A stretch of DNA of 64,000 nt from Icerya purchasi (GCA_039619475.1 CM077115.1:554922826-554986825); one strand, 5' to 3'. Numbered from the stretch's first letter, positions 1 to 12,663 are shown. The notes: a model not told the origin generated them from the letters alone. Numbers and translations are program-made.

Positions 1-1155
1 GATTACTATAAGAACCTGCTCAATAATGAATCAAAAATCAACAGAAACGTACTGAACACCATAGCAAAAAGGACCATTGATACAAGTCTAGATGAACCGC
101 CGACAAAAGAAGATCGTATAGCGATAAAGAGTTCAAAAAAAACAAATCACCGGCCCTTAATAACATCCCATCGGATATTTACAAAATGGGGGGAAATATT
201 GTTGGCTGCTTGCATATATTGTTTACCGAGAGCTACAAGACATGTTAGTACATTTGACAGAAATGTACGAGGACTTCGGACCTGTAATTAACGAAAAGAA
301 GAAGGAAGTCATTCAAATTAATACTAAAACAATCGATTTCAAGCTGAATGGCGACAACAATCTGCGTGTAGTCGATACTTTCAAATACCTTTGAAGTATT
401 ATCAGTAAGGATATGACTCTCGGGCGTGAAATTTCTGCGCGTATAATGAATACTAATACTGCATATAACTGATTATTGCGAGAAATATTTAACAATAGCT
501 ACTTGTGGATGTCAACCAAAATGGCCGCGTATAAAGCAATGTTGATTCCAATAATATTATATGGAAGTGAAAGACATGGCCGATTACAAGAAAACAAGAA
601 AAACGATTGGAAACGCTGTACCTAAGGTTCCTCAGGAAAATAGAATAGACTTTCAAACAAATACATACTAAATGAAACATCATTCATTTCAATAGGACAA
701 CTTTTGGCTGAAAAACGAACTACATGGATAAGCCATGAGATTTGTATGAATGAGAATCGCATACCAAAAAGGATAATGCGTGGCGTACTAAAAAACGGAA
801 AAAGACCTCTAGGCCGTCTTCGATTGCGTTACAAGAATGTTGGTGCTGAGGATTTAAAGAAAGCTGTAATTATACCAAGAAATGGCAGCTGGGAAAGTTT
901 GGCTTTGGATCGTGAAGAATGGTCCTTTAAGGTCCGAAAAGTAAAGGAAGGGCGTAAATATATCAAAAGAAGAATAAGGATACAACAGATAACAGCGAAT
1001 AACAGTGTCACACAACAAACAATTCTCAGGTGTCCTTTATGCAACTTTACAACATTCTACAAAATAGGACTAATATCCCACAGAAAACATAAACATAAAC
1101 AGAGGCGACAGCAAAATTCGCCCACGAATATGCTATAGATGATGATGATGATGGC
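1..1155 (+). pseudogene. Decayed RTE/CR1-like non-LTR retrotransposon, RT to 3' end
   Basis: The left edge reads as a broken reverse transcriptase on the plus strand. Around 130-195 it gives a NKSPxxNNIPSDIYK-like segment, the RT motif just before the palm. After an apparent internal deletion near 205-240, the thumb region follows (LVHLTEMYEDFG, then VVDTFKYL and ILYGSE) with several stops and frame changes. Around 1136-1155 the DNA turns into a short GATGAT run, the kind of simple-repeat tail seen at RTE-like 3' ends, then a TA run. The catalytic YADD segment is missing, so it cannot be active. The element continues left of the window. Confidence 0.7.
704..1138 (+). pseudogene. C-terminal tail of LINE polyprotein with C2H2-like knuckle
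   Basis: An open stretch of 144 codons inside the decayed LINE above. Its first half has the GKRPLGRLRLRYKNV...DLKKA...WESLALDREEW pattern typical of the region after the RT thumb in many CR1/RTE-like elements. Near residues 110-135 is CPLCNFTTFYKIGLISHRKHKH, a Cys2-His2-like finger often found at the very end of these ORF2 proteins. It is a remnant of a retrotransposon protein, not a host zinc-finger gene, because it is continuous with the decayed RT upstream and stops just before the simple-repeat tail. Confidence 0.7.
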
Positions 1156-1554
1156 ATATATATATATATATATCGGGGACAACCCCATGGAGTGTGATGC
1201 GCAATATAAAATCCATCAGCAGATTTTATAGCCTCTCCACTCCTATTCCAACATTTGTGTGCACGCAGCGCCACTGCTAAGCCGAGCAACATAGTGGAAG
1301 TTTGTGACGAAAATTCCAGAGAGAAACCAAGTCGGCAAACAAAATCATGTACGAAAAGTCTGAGAAGAGCAAATGTTGAGTTCAATCTGAAAAAGGCCTT
1401 CCGAGATCAAATACGAACAAAGACAGGTTACCTATTCCACATGGACACTGATAGAAGTTTCTGAATAAGATTCAACGGTGACATCTAAACCCTTAAATGT
1501 TAAGGTATTGTCTTTAATCAGCGTCTATACTCCATGTTAGAAGCGGCTGAAAAA

Positions 1555-2205
1555 GACATATTTACTCCTTGTATTAAGGGCGACCTACTAACGAGAAGGA
1601 AAGCTATAAACCCTCCAGCAAGCAACGGGAATCCGCTGGAGTATTCTTCCCTTGAAAATCATAAGTAGCAATGTAAAAACCGTTAATTTGCTATAAAGCA
1701 CGACTAGCGATCGGCGCTCCGATATCCAGGGCCGCAGTGTAAAATATACGACCGGCCAGGCCATGTGAATAAAGTCTTCCAATTATCTGACGGAAAATAT
1801 GCGTCTGGGAAAGGACTACTTCAAGTGGAAAATTAAAAATCGTAGAAATGGAAATGAAACGCTATAATTTGTGGCTCGTCAAAAACCCATTACACGCAAT
1901 CGGGTCATTTTGTAACGGATAACAACGTAATATATTATTCAAGCAATGAAGATAAAGACATTAATGGTGTGTAGCAATAATCGTAGATTAAAAACTGAGC
2001 CATTTAGTCAATGGTTATATAGCAAAAAAAATTATAAAATTATAGTGGCTAGAACAAATACGAAACCAACAACAAATACAGTCCACGTATAAGCGCACCT
2101 ACGTGTACTGAATCAGATGAGACAGTAAAAACATTTTATACACAATTACAAGAAATAATTGATGGCATACCTAAACATAAATAATCGTAATGGGCTGGAA
2201 GTCTA
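1555..2205 (+). pseudogene. Decayed AP-endonuclease remnant of an RTE-like LINE
   Basis: Plus-strand translation in shifting frames gives pieces of an apurinic-endonuclease domain. The clearest is a SAPTCTESDETVKTFYTQLQEIIDGIPKH segment near 2090-2180, matching the 'YAPT...FYxxLQEIIDxIPKHD' part of RTE-type endonucleases. Many stops interrupt it. It ends abruptly near 2205 and the RT half is not present here. It could be a 5' piece of the same family as the copy at the left edge. The segment 1156-1554 between them shows only a 69-codon open stretch (1255-1464) that I cannot assign. Confidence 0.5.
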
Positions 2206-3000
2206 TTGAACACAACACCATCAGTTGAAAGGGCATATATTTCTTTTCATATTTTTTTTAAAAGTTTTTACCGATCTAAAAATTCTATTCGAATCGTACA
2301 CACATTTTTATTACCTTTCAAGAACTCATTTTTGTGCGACGAACTAGTAAATTTTTTTTTTTCAAAAAAAAAAAAAAAAAAAGCATCTTTAGAAGCAAGA
2401 TTTTAGCATTTTTGTTTAAAATCCCAATTAAGCATACATTTAAGATCTACTAGCATTTTGTAAGATAAAAATATTATGTCTTTCACAAGACTATAGAAGT
2501 AAAATAAGAGACTAGCTCAGTTTAGTATCAGAAAAGTTCACACCTTTTAAGAACCATTTTATACTTGGCAAACGTTCCAAATTTCCAGTCTAAAAGATGA
2601 ACGGTTTAAAAATTATGAGATTTTAAATGACTCTACGGCTGGTTTTTATTTTTATTCTATTTGTTTTGCAAATGTTTATTTTTACACGCCCCTCCCTATT
2701 AGTGCGATAAAATTCACATTTATACGATAAAAAATTTTAGTTGCTATCAATTTTTAAAAGATTTTTCGGTTCATTTTTTAAAACGGTCTCGTAATGGGCC
2801 GGTAGTACATTTCACGTATATGAGGTTAAAGGGAAATGAATTGCGTACGGTCTATTTTGTAAAGCAGAAGTTATTTAAAACATTCGATAGAATGTCGTTT
2901 AGCAATAATAGAAGTAATTGTGCGATACTGACCGATGCGACGGAAAAATAAAAGCCTTCGATGTTGCTGTTAGGAGATAATGATTAAGCGACTTAATAAA
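2206..3000. other. AT-rich stretch without a recognisable gene
   Basis: AT-rich sequence with an adenine run at about 2364-2383. I see no convincing coding region. The small open frame at 2206-2406 runs into the adenine tract and has no recognisable content. Confidence 0.5.
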
Positions 3001-3163
3001 TAGGCGAGCCAGCTACCATGACGTAGTTTATTAGTTAAATGTGCTTCGTTCAGGTAGAACCGGGTTCGATTCCCGTTGCCGCACGTTGTAACTTCCAAAA
3101 AAATTTCACCTGCCCTGAGTTAATGTTTATAATTGACGCCCTCAAAAAAAAAAAAAAAAAAAA
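3001..3163 (+). repeat. tRNA-derived SINE-like repeat
   Basis: The core at about 3060-3085 contains GGGTTCGATTCCCG, a perfect RNA polymerase III B box in a T-arm-like context. It is followed by a tRNA-unrelated body and a long adenine tract at 3144-3163. The upstream part (GGCGAGCCAGCTACC...) only loosely resembles an A box, so a real tRNA gene is unlikely. A pol III head, a short body and a poly-A tail are the usual build of a tRNA-derived SINE. The family is unidentified. Confidence 0.5.
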
Positions 3164-4559
3164 TTAATAGGCGAGTTCGCAATGATGACTTACCTATAAC
3201 TTTAGTTGTTGTAGCCAACGGCACCGGAACTGCTATAACTTTTAACAGGATATTACCATGTTTGTCTTCTACTACTGTTTCATTCTGTAATTACAAAACG
3301 TTACTCAGCATTTTAGTTCACAATTAAGCGCGCATATATTGCTTCATTAGCAAAAATATGCAAAAAGGCACTCCGAGTAAGCCGGAACCTCGGAAGACGA
3401 AACTAAAGGCTGCATTAACTCTATAGTCTAGTTTTGTTTCTTGAACACTCGCATTACAAACTTGCTTTCTTCTTTTTTCCCTTTTTTTTCAATGCATCCA
3501 ATCATATTTTTACAGTTAACAAAATTAACTTTAAATTCCACTTTCATCAGTAGTAACCCCAGTCGACGTTGACGAATAAAACGAGTATACTAAACGCATC
3601 AGTACAGAGGTAATACTATTTTAAAACCAACTGTTTTCATTGTAACATGACACCTTTACGCTAGGTTTTATTACAAAACATTAAATATAATTTAGAAAAT
3701 TAATTTCTAGTAAAAATGTAAGTGAAGCGTGAATAAATATTTCTTTTTAGTTTTAATATTTTTGTTTTGTATCAATACGGATCCGACTTGTCTGAATGTT
3801 TATTTTTTAAAATTCCGTACGTATTTTTTCCTCTAAGTTAATCAAAGTAAACGGGAAGATTTTTCTGGGCCACCCATTATTTTATCGGTAATAAGCATAA
3901 TTTACAAGGAATCGAAACATGACATGGTTAAATGTAAAAAAGAACAAATAGAATAATAAATAATACAAATAAATCAATACAGATCGTAACCAAAGCCCCT
4001 ATTAGGACAGGGAAATACCCCCATTTTGAAATGTTGAAATTAATTTAGGCTAACGTTTTTGAAGTATTCAAGATAAGGTTTGGCCATATTAGTAGTTTTC
4101 GACGGCTCGGTATACCTGTGTATAACCTAAAAACCATTATTAAAAAAAAAAAAAAATGCTCCGTAAATAAAATTAATATCTTTACGAAAAAAAAAAAAAA
4201 AATCAGGCTCATATAACATGTTAGGACTATTCGAAAAATTCAAAAAACTGATTTTTTCGAGCTTTTCTAATAGATGTTTTGGTCGTTAACTTTTTTTGTA
4301 GATTATATTTATATATAGTAAAATTGACAACACCATCAGATTCTATAGCAAAAAATACGTTGAAAACATGCATGACACTTGTAGGAATAATGTTGGATAG
4401 TCGTTGAAAAATTCAGCAATAAAATAATTCCAGACAAGTCAGCCCAGCTCATAGTATACATTCGAAAATCTGGCTCAATTCGAACTCAAAAATATTTTTG
4501 TAGATAAAACTGTAAACTAAATAAAATGTATGTATCAGAATTGCGGATATTACAATTTA
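3164..4559. other. AT-rich stretch, nothing recognised
   Basis: No gene recognised. Two adenine runs near 4141-4155 and 4187-4201 stand out; they may be tails of old retroposed sequences but nothing readable precedes them. Confidence 0.5.
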
Positions 4560-7500
4560 ACGTAAAAATTAGTAATATATGATAAAAGTATTAGTAAATA
4601 ACTGGGAGAGATGGAAAAGATGTATAAATTTGTAGTCCTTTGACAGTAAAATGAACATATTTGTAAAATTTTAGATACTTTATAACAAAAATTAATTCAG
4701 CCTATGAGCGTCATCTTTTTTCGACATGTGAAACAATTGAAAAATAAAAGTATAGATCAATAGGTTAAGGAAGCAAGTAAAAAATTGTGGGTACAGTAAT
4801 AAAGAGGAATTTATCAGTGATCAAATAATAGAAGGCTGTATATCAGATGAATTACGAAAATTATTAAAAATTGAAAATTTGGCTAGAACATTAGAAGCAG
4901 TAAAAATATGGATATATGTTCAAAATATAGGAAATAAATCGAGTCAATATAAATAAAGACAATGGACATGGAAAAATGATAGAGAAACATCGAAATTATG
5001 CTCGTATTTATAATGATAAAAGTAAGAAAAGAAACGAAAATAAAAAAAAAGCAATCTGACAATATAAATCATTTCTCAAACAGTAAACAATGTCCAGCAA
5101 GAAAATGACATTTAATAGGCCAATTTGCAAGATGTTACAAAAAAGAGAGACATAACAAACGAGTCAATTTTTAAGTTGAATACTAAAACTGACATGTAAA
5201 TAAACCGTTAGAATATAAGCAACGTAAAATAGGAAGATTCCTAGATGGATATTGATTCTGGCGCATTTGAAAATTTTATGATGGCCAGAGCTATTACAGA
5301 GTGATACGATTGCAAAAAAAGTAAATAAAACAGTAACTTTAAGTTTTTATGATTACACAAAGTCGGTAAAAATAAATGTTATTCCAAAAGCTATAGTGAG
5401 GTAAGAATGTAATATTACTATTGGTGCAAAATTTAATGTAGTAGGAAAAAATGTAGAAACATTAACAGGTAAAGATTATTCAAAAATATTAAAAGCAGGA
5501 ATACAGGAATGTCTGGAAACACGAACAATTAAAAGTATTAAAAATTCGATAAAACTATTGGAAAAATTAAAAAACCTCCCCAGTTAAGGATACCAATTGG
5601 CCTAAACATTACACCTACTATTCAACCATTAAGAAGGATTTCATTGGCATTAAGGGTAAAAGTGGAAGAAGAAATAAGAACGGATTTTACTGAAAAAGTA
5701 TCAGCAATGAGAACAGAATATAGGATTATGTATTGATATGTAAATGGCAAATGAAGCAGTCCAAAATGAAAACATCCGATCCTAACAATAGAAAAAATGG
5801 CACCCTTGTTGGCGAATGAAGAGATTTTTAGTAAAATTGATTTAATCCTGGCATAACTCGAAATAGAACTGAATAGGGAATCAAGAGAGATAACAACATG
5901 CAATGCACATACGGGACTATAAGTATAAAAGATTAATATTGGGGTTAAAATGTGCTCCCAAAATGTTTTAAAAGATTAGAAAATTCTTTGCAGGAATATA
6001 ACGGAGCATTTAATTACTTCGAAGATATTCTGGTATTTGGGTCAAGTAATAAGGATTATGACAAAAAAATCTGAACGAAGTATTAAATAAATTAAAGTAG
6101 TTGGATTCTGCTATTAATTCTAAAAAAAGACCGGTCTGCCGTTAATAAAATAAAATCCGTGGGTTATATTACGACAAAGAACACAGTTTTTATCCAGCTA
6201 TTAATAAAGTAAAAACTATAAAAGAATTCCGATGCTTAAATAATGCATTAAAATTAAGAAGTGTCTTAAAAATTTATTCCATGTCTGTCTTTGAAAATAG
6301 GCAAATTAAGGAAAGTAGCACAGAAGCAACCTTTTAATTAGAACAAGATGCAGTTGATTTTCAGAATATAAAACGATTATTGTGTAATGAGACAAGTTTG
6401 GATCTGTTTAATCTAGAACTAAAAATAATAATAACGACAAATGCCAGTCCAGTATGATTAGAAGCAGTGCCACTATAAGAACAAGAAGGCGTGGTTAATG
6501 TTATCTGTTATATAAGTCAAAGCGTGTCACCACTTATAAACAGAGAAAGAAGCAGTGGCGCTACAGTTTGCCCGTGAACGATTAAAATTATATCCGCTGG
6601 TCGGGAATTCACGTTTATAACATAAATCGTTAGAAGTAATTTTTAGAAAAAGGTCAGAACCACGTGAGAAATTAAAACATTGCAAGGACTGAATTACTAA
6701 ATACATTTGAAAGGGAAAAATAATACTGGAAATCCACTTTCAAGACTATTATAAACAGATTCAAAATTAAAAACAATAAACGATGTGTATGAAAAATATT
6801 TAAATATGTACATTCTCAAGTGAACACCACAGGCAATCTGATTATATGTAATTTAAAAGGGAACAGAGAAAAATTAAGTATTAGAAACAGTATAAAGAAA
6901 GTTTCAACGGTCAGCACAAACACATATTCAAACATAACAGACGAACTAGAAATCTAAAAGGAGTACCGGCTAAAAGGAACACAGCTAGTAATACCGGAAA
7001 CATTAAGAAAAGCAGTGTTAGTAGAAAATGCTCATGAGGGCCACCAGATGATATTATAAAAATGAAAGGGCGATTATAATTAAAAGTTTGGTTGCTATAT
7101 TTGTTAAAGCACATGATAGTTGTCAAAAGGTAGCAAACATTTGGACAGCCGAAGAAATGCATAGAAAAGCCCTGTCGGAAGGTTCACAGCAAGAGATTGA
7201 AATTGATTTTAAAGGCCCATTGTTGCCATCAGGAAATTATCTAACGGGGCTGGTGGATTATTTTAGCTAATTTGTTGAAGCAAAAGTAATAAAAACGATT
7301 AGTACAGCTAAAACCATAAAATTTATAATTATTTTCAAGATATTTATGGCTATATATACACTTGTAAACTGATAACGCAACTCAGTTTACAAGTGTAGTG
7401 TTCCAAAAATACTGCCAAGAAAATGGAATAAAACTGTTACAAACGTCTTCATATTGGTCGTAGGTCAATGGAGAAATGGAACGGCAGAATCGGTCATTAT

Positions 7501-8130
7501 AAAAGATTTTACCAATTGCACATTTAAACAAGGTAAATTAGTAAAAGGAATGAAATTACTATCTCCTAGTGTACCGAGTAACACCACAAGTGTAACTGGA
7601 GTTAGCTCAGCAGAATAGTTATTCAATCAGAAAATTCGAGTTAAGCTGCCATCAGTAAAGAACTACGATCAACAAAAAGAAGTTCGGGAACTAGATTTAT
7701 TAAAAAAAAAAAATTTAATAGATCATAACAATATATGGCCAGAAAATGATACAAAATATGGAGAATAAATAAATTAGTGATTTTGAAAAAGAAACAGGAA
7801 TTGTGGAAGAAATCAAGGGCTCGATTTTGTAACAATAAAAACCCCATCCAAGACATTCGAGCGTCATAAAAATCACGTGAAAAGATACATTAAAAAAGAA
7901 AATGAAATAAAGATGCAGGAGAAGCAAGCAAAAGAGATAGAAATGGAGTCATCAATAGAAAGTTAATCAGAAAAGAAAGAACTAAGTGTGCATTTATGGG
8001 AAAGACAACTAGACTAAAACATTTGGATAATTATGTCACATTTTAAGAGATTTAACAAAATTATAATTATACATACATATTATGTAAATTGGTTTCAACG
8101 ATTCAGACAAACAAAAAAGAAAAGGAAAAA
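4560..8130 (+). pseudogene. Heavily mutated Ty3/gypsy gag-pol
   Basis: Pieces of a gypsy-type polyprotein can be followed in order through constant frame changes. They are a gag segment (RHLFSTCETIE..., about 4720-4920), a degenerate zinc knuckle (CPARK...GQFARCYKK, about 5090-5145), a protease DSGA-like site (about 5250) and RT pieces including FxxLILGLKCAPKMF and YFEDILVFGSSNKDYDK (about 5930-6070). RNase H scraps lie at 6400-6660. Integrase follows (KAHDSCQKVANI at about 7105; DFKGPLLPSGNYLTGLVDYFS at about 7203-7268; DNATQFTS at about 7371). Integrase tail text runs to about 7950. All domains are inactivated. It is much older than the 11.7-18.3 kb element and belongs to a different gypsy lineage. 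Confidence 0.75.
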
Positions 8131-8322
8131 TGTAGTATGTTAGTTAATAGTTAGGAACACTGAATTTTGCGGTTCAACGGTGGAATCATATTATTGTTAT
8201 TGTATTTTGTTGGGTTAAATAAATGTTTATATATCAGTAACGAAGCACTTTAATAAATATATACTATATATAAACGTTACTTTCATAGGATTGAATTTCA
8301 TAATTATACGGTAATTACACAA
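8113..8322 (+). repeat. Polypurine tract and candidate 3' LTR start of the old gypsy
   Basis: Immediately after the integrase remnants lies a purine run (8113-8130) followed by TGTAGTATG at 8131, the layout expected at a polypurine tract/3' LTR junction. I could not find a matching 5' LTR upstream of 4560, and the right boundary is a guess, so the LTR itself is tentative. Confidence 0.35.
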
Positions 8323-10184
8323 TACTCGAGTAATTCAATTCTACGGGTTCAAAGTTAAAACCAGCAATGAACTTAATAACCTTAGACGAGTAAAGTTACA
8401 TTATTTAAAAGAAAAAAAAAAAATTTTAAATTTAAATTAAGTAATAATGCTTACAAAAGCATAGTTTAATTCAGCGTACATTAACAAATAAAAATAGAAG
8501 AAAATTTAAAAAGTATATATTTTTTGGTATTCTGTTTTTTTTTTTAAATTAATAAGTCGATTGATAAATTTTAGATACAAAAATTCCTTAGATTTTATTT
8601 AAAAAACAAAAATAAATTAACAAATAAAATGAGATATCACAAATACTTTGATAGCATTTGTTGTTCTTTGATCAAGTTACATTTAGGTTGTATTAGTTCA
8701 ATCAAAGAATCGTACAAAAGCCACTCGCGCTGAATATGAGGCAGTGTTGATGTAAAAGAGCAAAAATGAGACTGCTGTGGACGCGTTTTTCTTCTTTTTT
8801 CTACTTCTTCACAAAAAGATACTCTACACAAAGACTGTAATTTTCATTTTTTGCACATAAGCGGGTCATGATCTATACAGTGTTCTTTATAAAATTTGAA
8901 GGAATTATTTTTTAAAAATTAAAAGTAATCTGCGCGAAAAAAGAAATTTACAAATTAAATATCAACAAAAAAAAAAACAGGAATGTCATAAAACCAAATT
9001 ATGACAACATTTGATTGCAAAAAATTCTAAAATGACACCAAAGTTACAAAAAGGTTATAAAGAAAAAAATCCGAAGGGTGAAACTGACAATAACCGAAAC
9101 AGAGAGATATCTTTATAGTTAAATAGTTAAGAAAAGGGGATAGCTTAATATTGCGTAAATGAATGGTTCATTTTTTATATCGTCATAATTATTTATAATA
9201 TAAATCAGTTCGGATAGCATTCAATCGGTACATTGCGTATTAATTAATAAATAAAACTATGCTCTTTACATGCGTGTCAATTATTAATTGCGCGGGTAAT
9301 TTAATTAAAAATGATACCTTAAACGGATAATTATGTTTAATGTGGGTAACGAATATTCCGGCAGATAGTTGAACGACAAGCATATAACTCAGCACAGTTA
9401 ATAACATTCTTCTTCTTCTAAAACGATATTTATACTTTCAGGAATTAATTTAAAACATGACCTACAATAAATTGATGTAAATAAAAACTCAACATCACTT
9501 GTTTGCTGATTCTTAATGGTACAACAGAAGTAACGTCATCAGCTATGCGAATAATCAACGATAAATCTTATCTCTGACGACACGATTAAAATTGATAATT
9601 GAATAATATTCGTCTTTCTGACCAACCGATCGATCTTAATTTTTAAAAGTTGCAATGTAAATAAAACGATAAAATACGCGCGCTTATTCTATGATGAAAA
9701 GAGAAAACTAAAAATTCTACTAAAAAATAGTCAACAAACGAGCACAGGCAAATAATTAATTCATATTAAACGATTTATATAATTAAATTTAATACATAAA
9801 TTTAAAATAATAACAATATTTAACAGAAACTGCTTTTCAACTGGCGCGTTTGTTAATTTTTCCAAAACTCCTTTTTAAAGAATAAAATTTTAGTAACAAT
9901 GTCAGCGTTTCACGTTTCAATTTGGCATCCTAAAAGAAGAAAAGTAATAAATAATACAATGTTACATGATACAAAATATGTATTAAAATATCGAGAATTG
10001 ACGACAGACTGAAAATTTGATTCGCAATTCGTTTTGTTGCGGGTTTTAACTTTCGACTTCATACAACAAAGATAAAAAGGAAGAAAGGAAAAAACATTTC
10101 AATGAAAAGGACCATGCTAACAAAAATGCGGGAAAAATTTATGCATAGAAAATCAGTTTTTTAAGTAACTTCTCCTATGTTGTA
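8323..10184. other. AT-rich stretch, one unexplained open frame
   Basis: Mostly AT-rich. A minus-strand open stretch at 8637-8831 (64 codons, with WLLYDSLIELIQP) has more protein-like composition than its surroundings, but I do not recognise it and see no splice sites that would make it an exon. No RNA gene recognised. Confidence 0.4.
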
Positions 10185-11483
10185 ACACACATCGTTTAAT
10201 AAGTCCCGGGACTAACTAAGAATACAACATTTTTTTCGCAAAAATTAATTTTTATTCATCAATATAATCACCTTCAAGTGCGATGCAATCATTCCAACGC
10301 TTTTCTAACTTTTCGATACCACGCTTGTAAAACGATTTGTCCTTAGCCTCAAAATAAACTTCAGTTGCAGCGATTACTTCTTTATTCGAGCCAAATCCTT
10401 TTCCCTGGAGCATCTTTTTGAGATCAGCAAAGAGTCAGTAGTCGCTGGGGGGGGCTAAATCTGGGGAGTATGGTGTGGGTGGGGAAGCAGATTGAAGCCC
10501 AATTCGTTTAATTTGGCCATTGTTTTCATTGACTTGTGGCCCGGTGCATTGTCTTGATGAAAGATAATTTTTTCTTCTTCATGCGCGGTCGTTTTTTGGC
10601 GATATCGTCCTTTTCAAACGCACCAATAATTCAATGTAATAGTCTCTGTTGATGGATTTCCCCTTTTCACAAGGTAGTCGATATAAATTATACCGTGCGC
10701 ATCTCAAAAATTTGACGCCATGACTTTGCCAGCTGACTATTGCGTTTTCGTACGCTTCGGACGGCTTTCAGCGGCTGTACGCCACTGAGCTGATTGCCGT
10801 TTCGACTCCGGAGTGAAATGAAAGATCCATATTTCGTCCGTTGTCACATGCCGACGCAAGAAATCCGGTTTATTGCGAGTAAACAGTGTGATAAACAGCT
10901 CTCTGAATCGTCGATTCGTTGTTGCTTTTGATCCATTGTAAGCTAACGCGGCACCCATTTGGAAAAGATCTTTTTCATGTCCAATTTTCCGTGTAAAATT
11001 GTAGATGCACTTCCAGCTGATATGATTACCATCTCAGCAATCTCACGAACTTTCAGTTTGCGGGCATCCATCACGATTTGCAAAACTTGCTTAATATTTT
11101 CTGGAGTTACTGCTTCATTTGGTCTACCCATGCGTTCCGCATCATTTGTATCAGTCCGACTACGTTTGAAATCAGCATACCACCAACAAATCGTTGTTTT
11201 CGACGGAGCAGAGTCTGGATAACATTTTTCAAGTCATTGTTGAGCTTGCACGGTATTTTACCCTATTAAATAGCAATGTTTTATCAACACACGAAAATTG
11301 TTTTTTTTCCATTTTTTATACAAACGCAAAAGTAGCGTTACTTTCACCATAGTGGACTTGCTGTTTATGGTCTGATTGACGTGAACTGTCATTTCGAGGT
11401 TAGTTCTTTCGAAAAACAAAAAGTAGATTTGATATTACTAATGCTATCTGTGAGTCAGTCCCGGGACTTATTGAACGATGTGT
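10185..11483 (-). mobile_element. Mariner-family DNA transposon (inactive)
   Basis: About 1.3 kb bounded by near-perfect terminal inverted repeats carrying AATAAGTCCCGGGACT (left about 10187-10215, right about 11455-11483) and flanked by TA on both sides (10183-10184 and 11484-11485), the mariner target duplication. The length is typical of a full mariner. The left end has an extra AC relative to the right. The transposase inside is broken, so this copy is not autonomous. Confidence 0.9.
10256..11270 (-). pseudogene. Mariner transposase, broken
   Basis: Minus-strand transposase pieces in order. The helix-turn-helix region with GRPNEAVTPENIKQV and KLKVREIAEMV is at about 11000-11120. FSKWVPR, then NKPDFLRRHVTTDEIWIFHFTPES, holds the first catalytic Asp (about 10800-10870). 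HQDNAPGHKSMKTMAKLNEL holds the second Asp (about 10500-10560). A degraded SPDLAPSDY block near 10440-10475 holds the third, after a frame slip. The tail ends in EKRWNDCIALEGDYID (about 10260-10310). A stop replaces the Trp normally after SDY (about 10436). The N-terminal DNA-binding region is shortened. Family D,D34D mariner, host-integrated and dead. Confidence 0.85.
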
Positions 11484-11545
11484 TACGTCTAAAATTAGTA
11501 ATTAAATGTAAAATAATTAAATAAAATAACGATTATTAATTAATA

Positions 11546-11700
11546 CAGGGTGCGGCAGCATAACTTCCTTTTTTAAAATGCGCCACTTTTTTTCCACTAA
11601 ATTTCGTTAAAGAGAAATAATAACAGAAAATCGAAATAAAACTGCAAGTCAAGAAGCATACATATTGCCCCAATGGAGGATCTGTATTTCGATTTTCTGT
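11546..11700. mobile_element. Left part of a foldback MITE (interrupted)
   Basis: Begins CAGGGTGCGGCAGC after a TA. Its first roughly 110 bases are complementary to 18286-18362 plus the bases just before the LTR insertion (TTTCGATTTTCTG mirrors CAGAAAATCGAAAT). With the LTR element and one CTGT copy removed, the two parts make a foldback element of about 230 bp with long terminal inverted repeats and TA flanks. The TA target and CAGGG end fit a Tc1/mariner-type MITE, but the family is not identified. Confidence 0.75.
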
Positions 11701-12333
11701 TGTTGTATGCCAACTTCCATATTATTTCTCAGACTAACTTTATTCATTTATTTTTTATTTTATTTTTTATTTTATTTATTTTTTCCTCTCTCTTGCCCAG
11801 TTGTATTTGCAGGCTAAATAATCGTTTATCCGCTTACGTTGCGAATCCACTACTTCTCAGTTATTATAAGTTACATTGCAAATGTCGCAACTTTTCGTCA
11901 TATCGTCGTTCTCCGAATTTTTACATCCGCTGTACGCAGAATCCTCATTTATTGTTATAAACGGCCGAAGCAGCCGATTATTCGTTTACGCTGCATATCC
12001 GTGACTTCTCCGTTTGTCGCGAGTGACGTATCGACTTGTCGAACCGTCGTTGTTGAATGTTAATGAATTGTTTTTTGGTCAGTCGAGTATTCTAGGGACA
12101 CCCAGAATAACCGTTTCGGTAGTCCAGTCGGTCCGATTAGCCCTTAGCATCGTATTGCTCTAATCGTGTCGTTACAGACTTACGGAAGCCGCTATCGGTT
12201 TTTTTACACATAACCGCGATCTGTATCGTCGTCATATAAAAATAAACGTAATATAACTAGCTTCGACTAGGTTTATTTCAAACTACGCGAAATAATTGAT
12301 CGGTACTTAGTATTCCGTCCCGGGAATACAACA
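11701..12333 (+). repeat. 5' LTR (633 bp)
   Basis: Same length as the 3' LTR, and reads the same over the stretches compared; boundaries set by TGTTGTAT at the start and ATACAACA at the end. It should carry the promoter; I cannot fix the start site by eye. Small open frames inside it are also present in the other LTR copy and are not genes. Confidence 0.93.
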
Positions 12334-12342
12334 CTCATTAAT

Positions 12343-12362
12343 TGGCGCAGTCGGTAGGATCC
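12343..12362 (+). promoter_or_regulatory. Primer-binding site, tRNA-Ser type
   Basis: Nine bases after the 5' LTR lies TGGCGCAGTCGGTAGGATCC. Its reverse complement ends CGACTGCGCCA, the acceptor end of insect tRNA-Ser (which begins GCAGTCG) plus CCA. Several Drosophila errantiviruses are known to use a tRNA-Ser primer, so this agrees with the classification. Confidence 0.85.
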
Positions 12363-12663
12363 ATCAGCGACGTTTCAAGGAAATCGTTGAGATCCATCTC
12401 TTTACGCAGGAAGGACTTACATAACCAACCGGAAAAGCGATCACCTCATCTAGGATTTGCAGCAGCGTACCAGTACGTTGAAATCCATCCCGATACGTTG
12501 GAAGGACCTACTAAGAGGTATTTACGGTCATACTTTTCGGTCATTTATCCATTATCACTCTCTCTTTTCCTTTCTTACTCGAATTTATTATTATCGTTAT
12601 TTATACATATTTTTTCGAAGTATTTGTTAGTATTTATTAATATTCGTAAATCGTTTTTTCGTC

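Noticed and set aside
3055..3090. Functional tRNA gene
   Set aside because: Only the B-box half is good; no matching acceptor stem or A box, and a poly-A tail follows.
11839..12063. 74-codon open frame, repeated at 17787-18011
   Set aside because: It lies inside the LTRs and is duplicated only because the LTRs are; no protein-like features.
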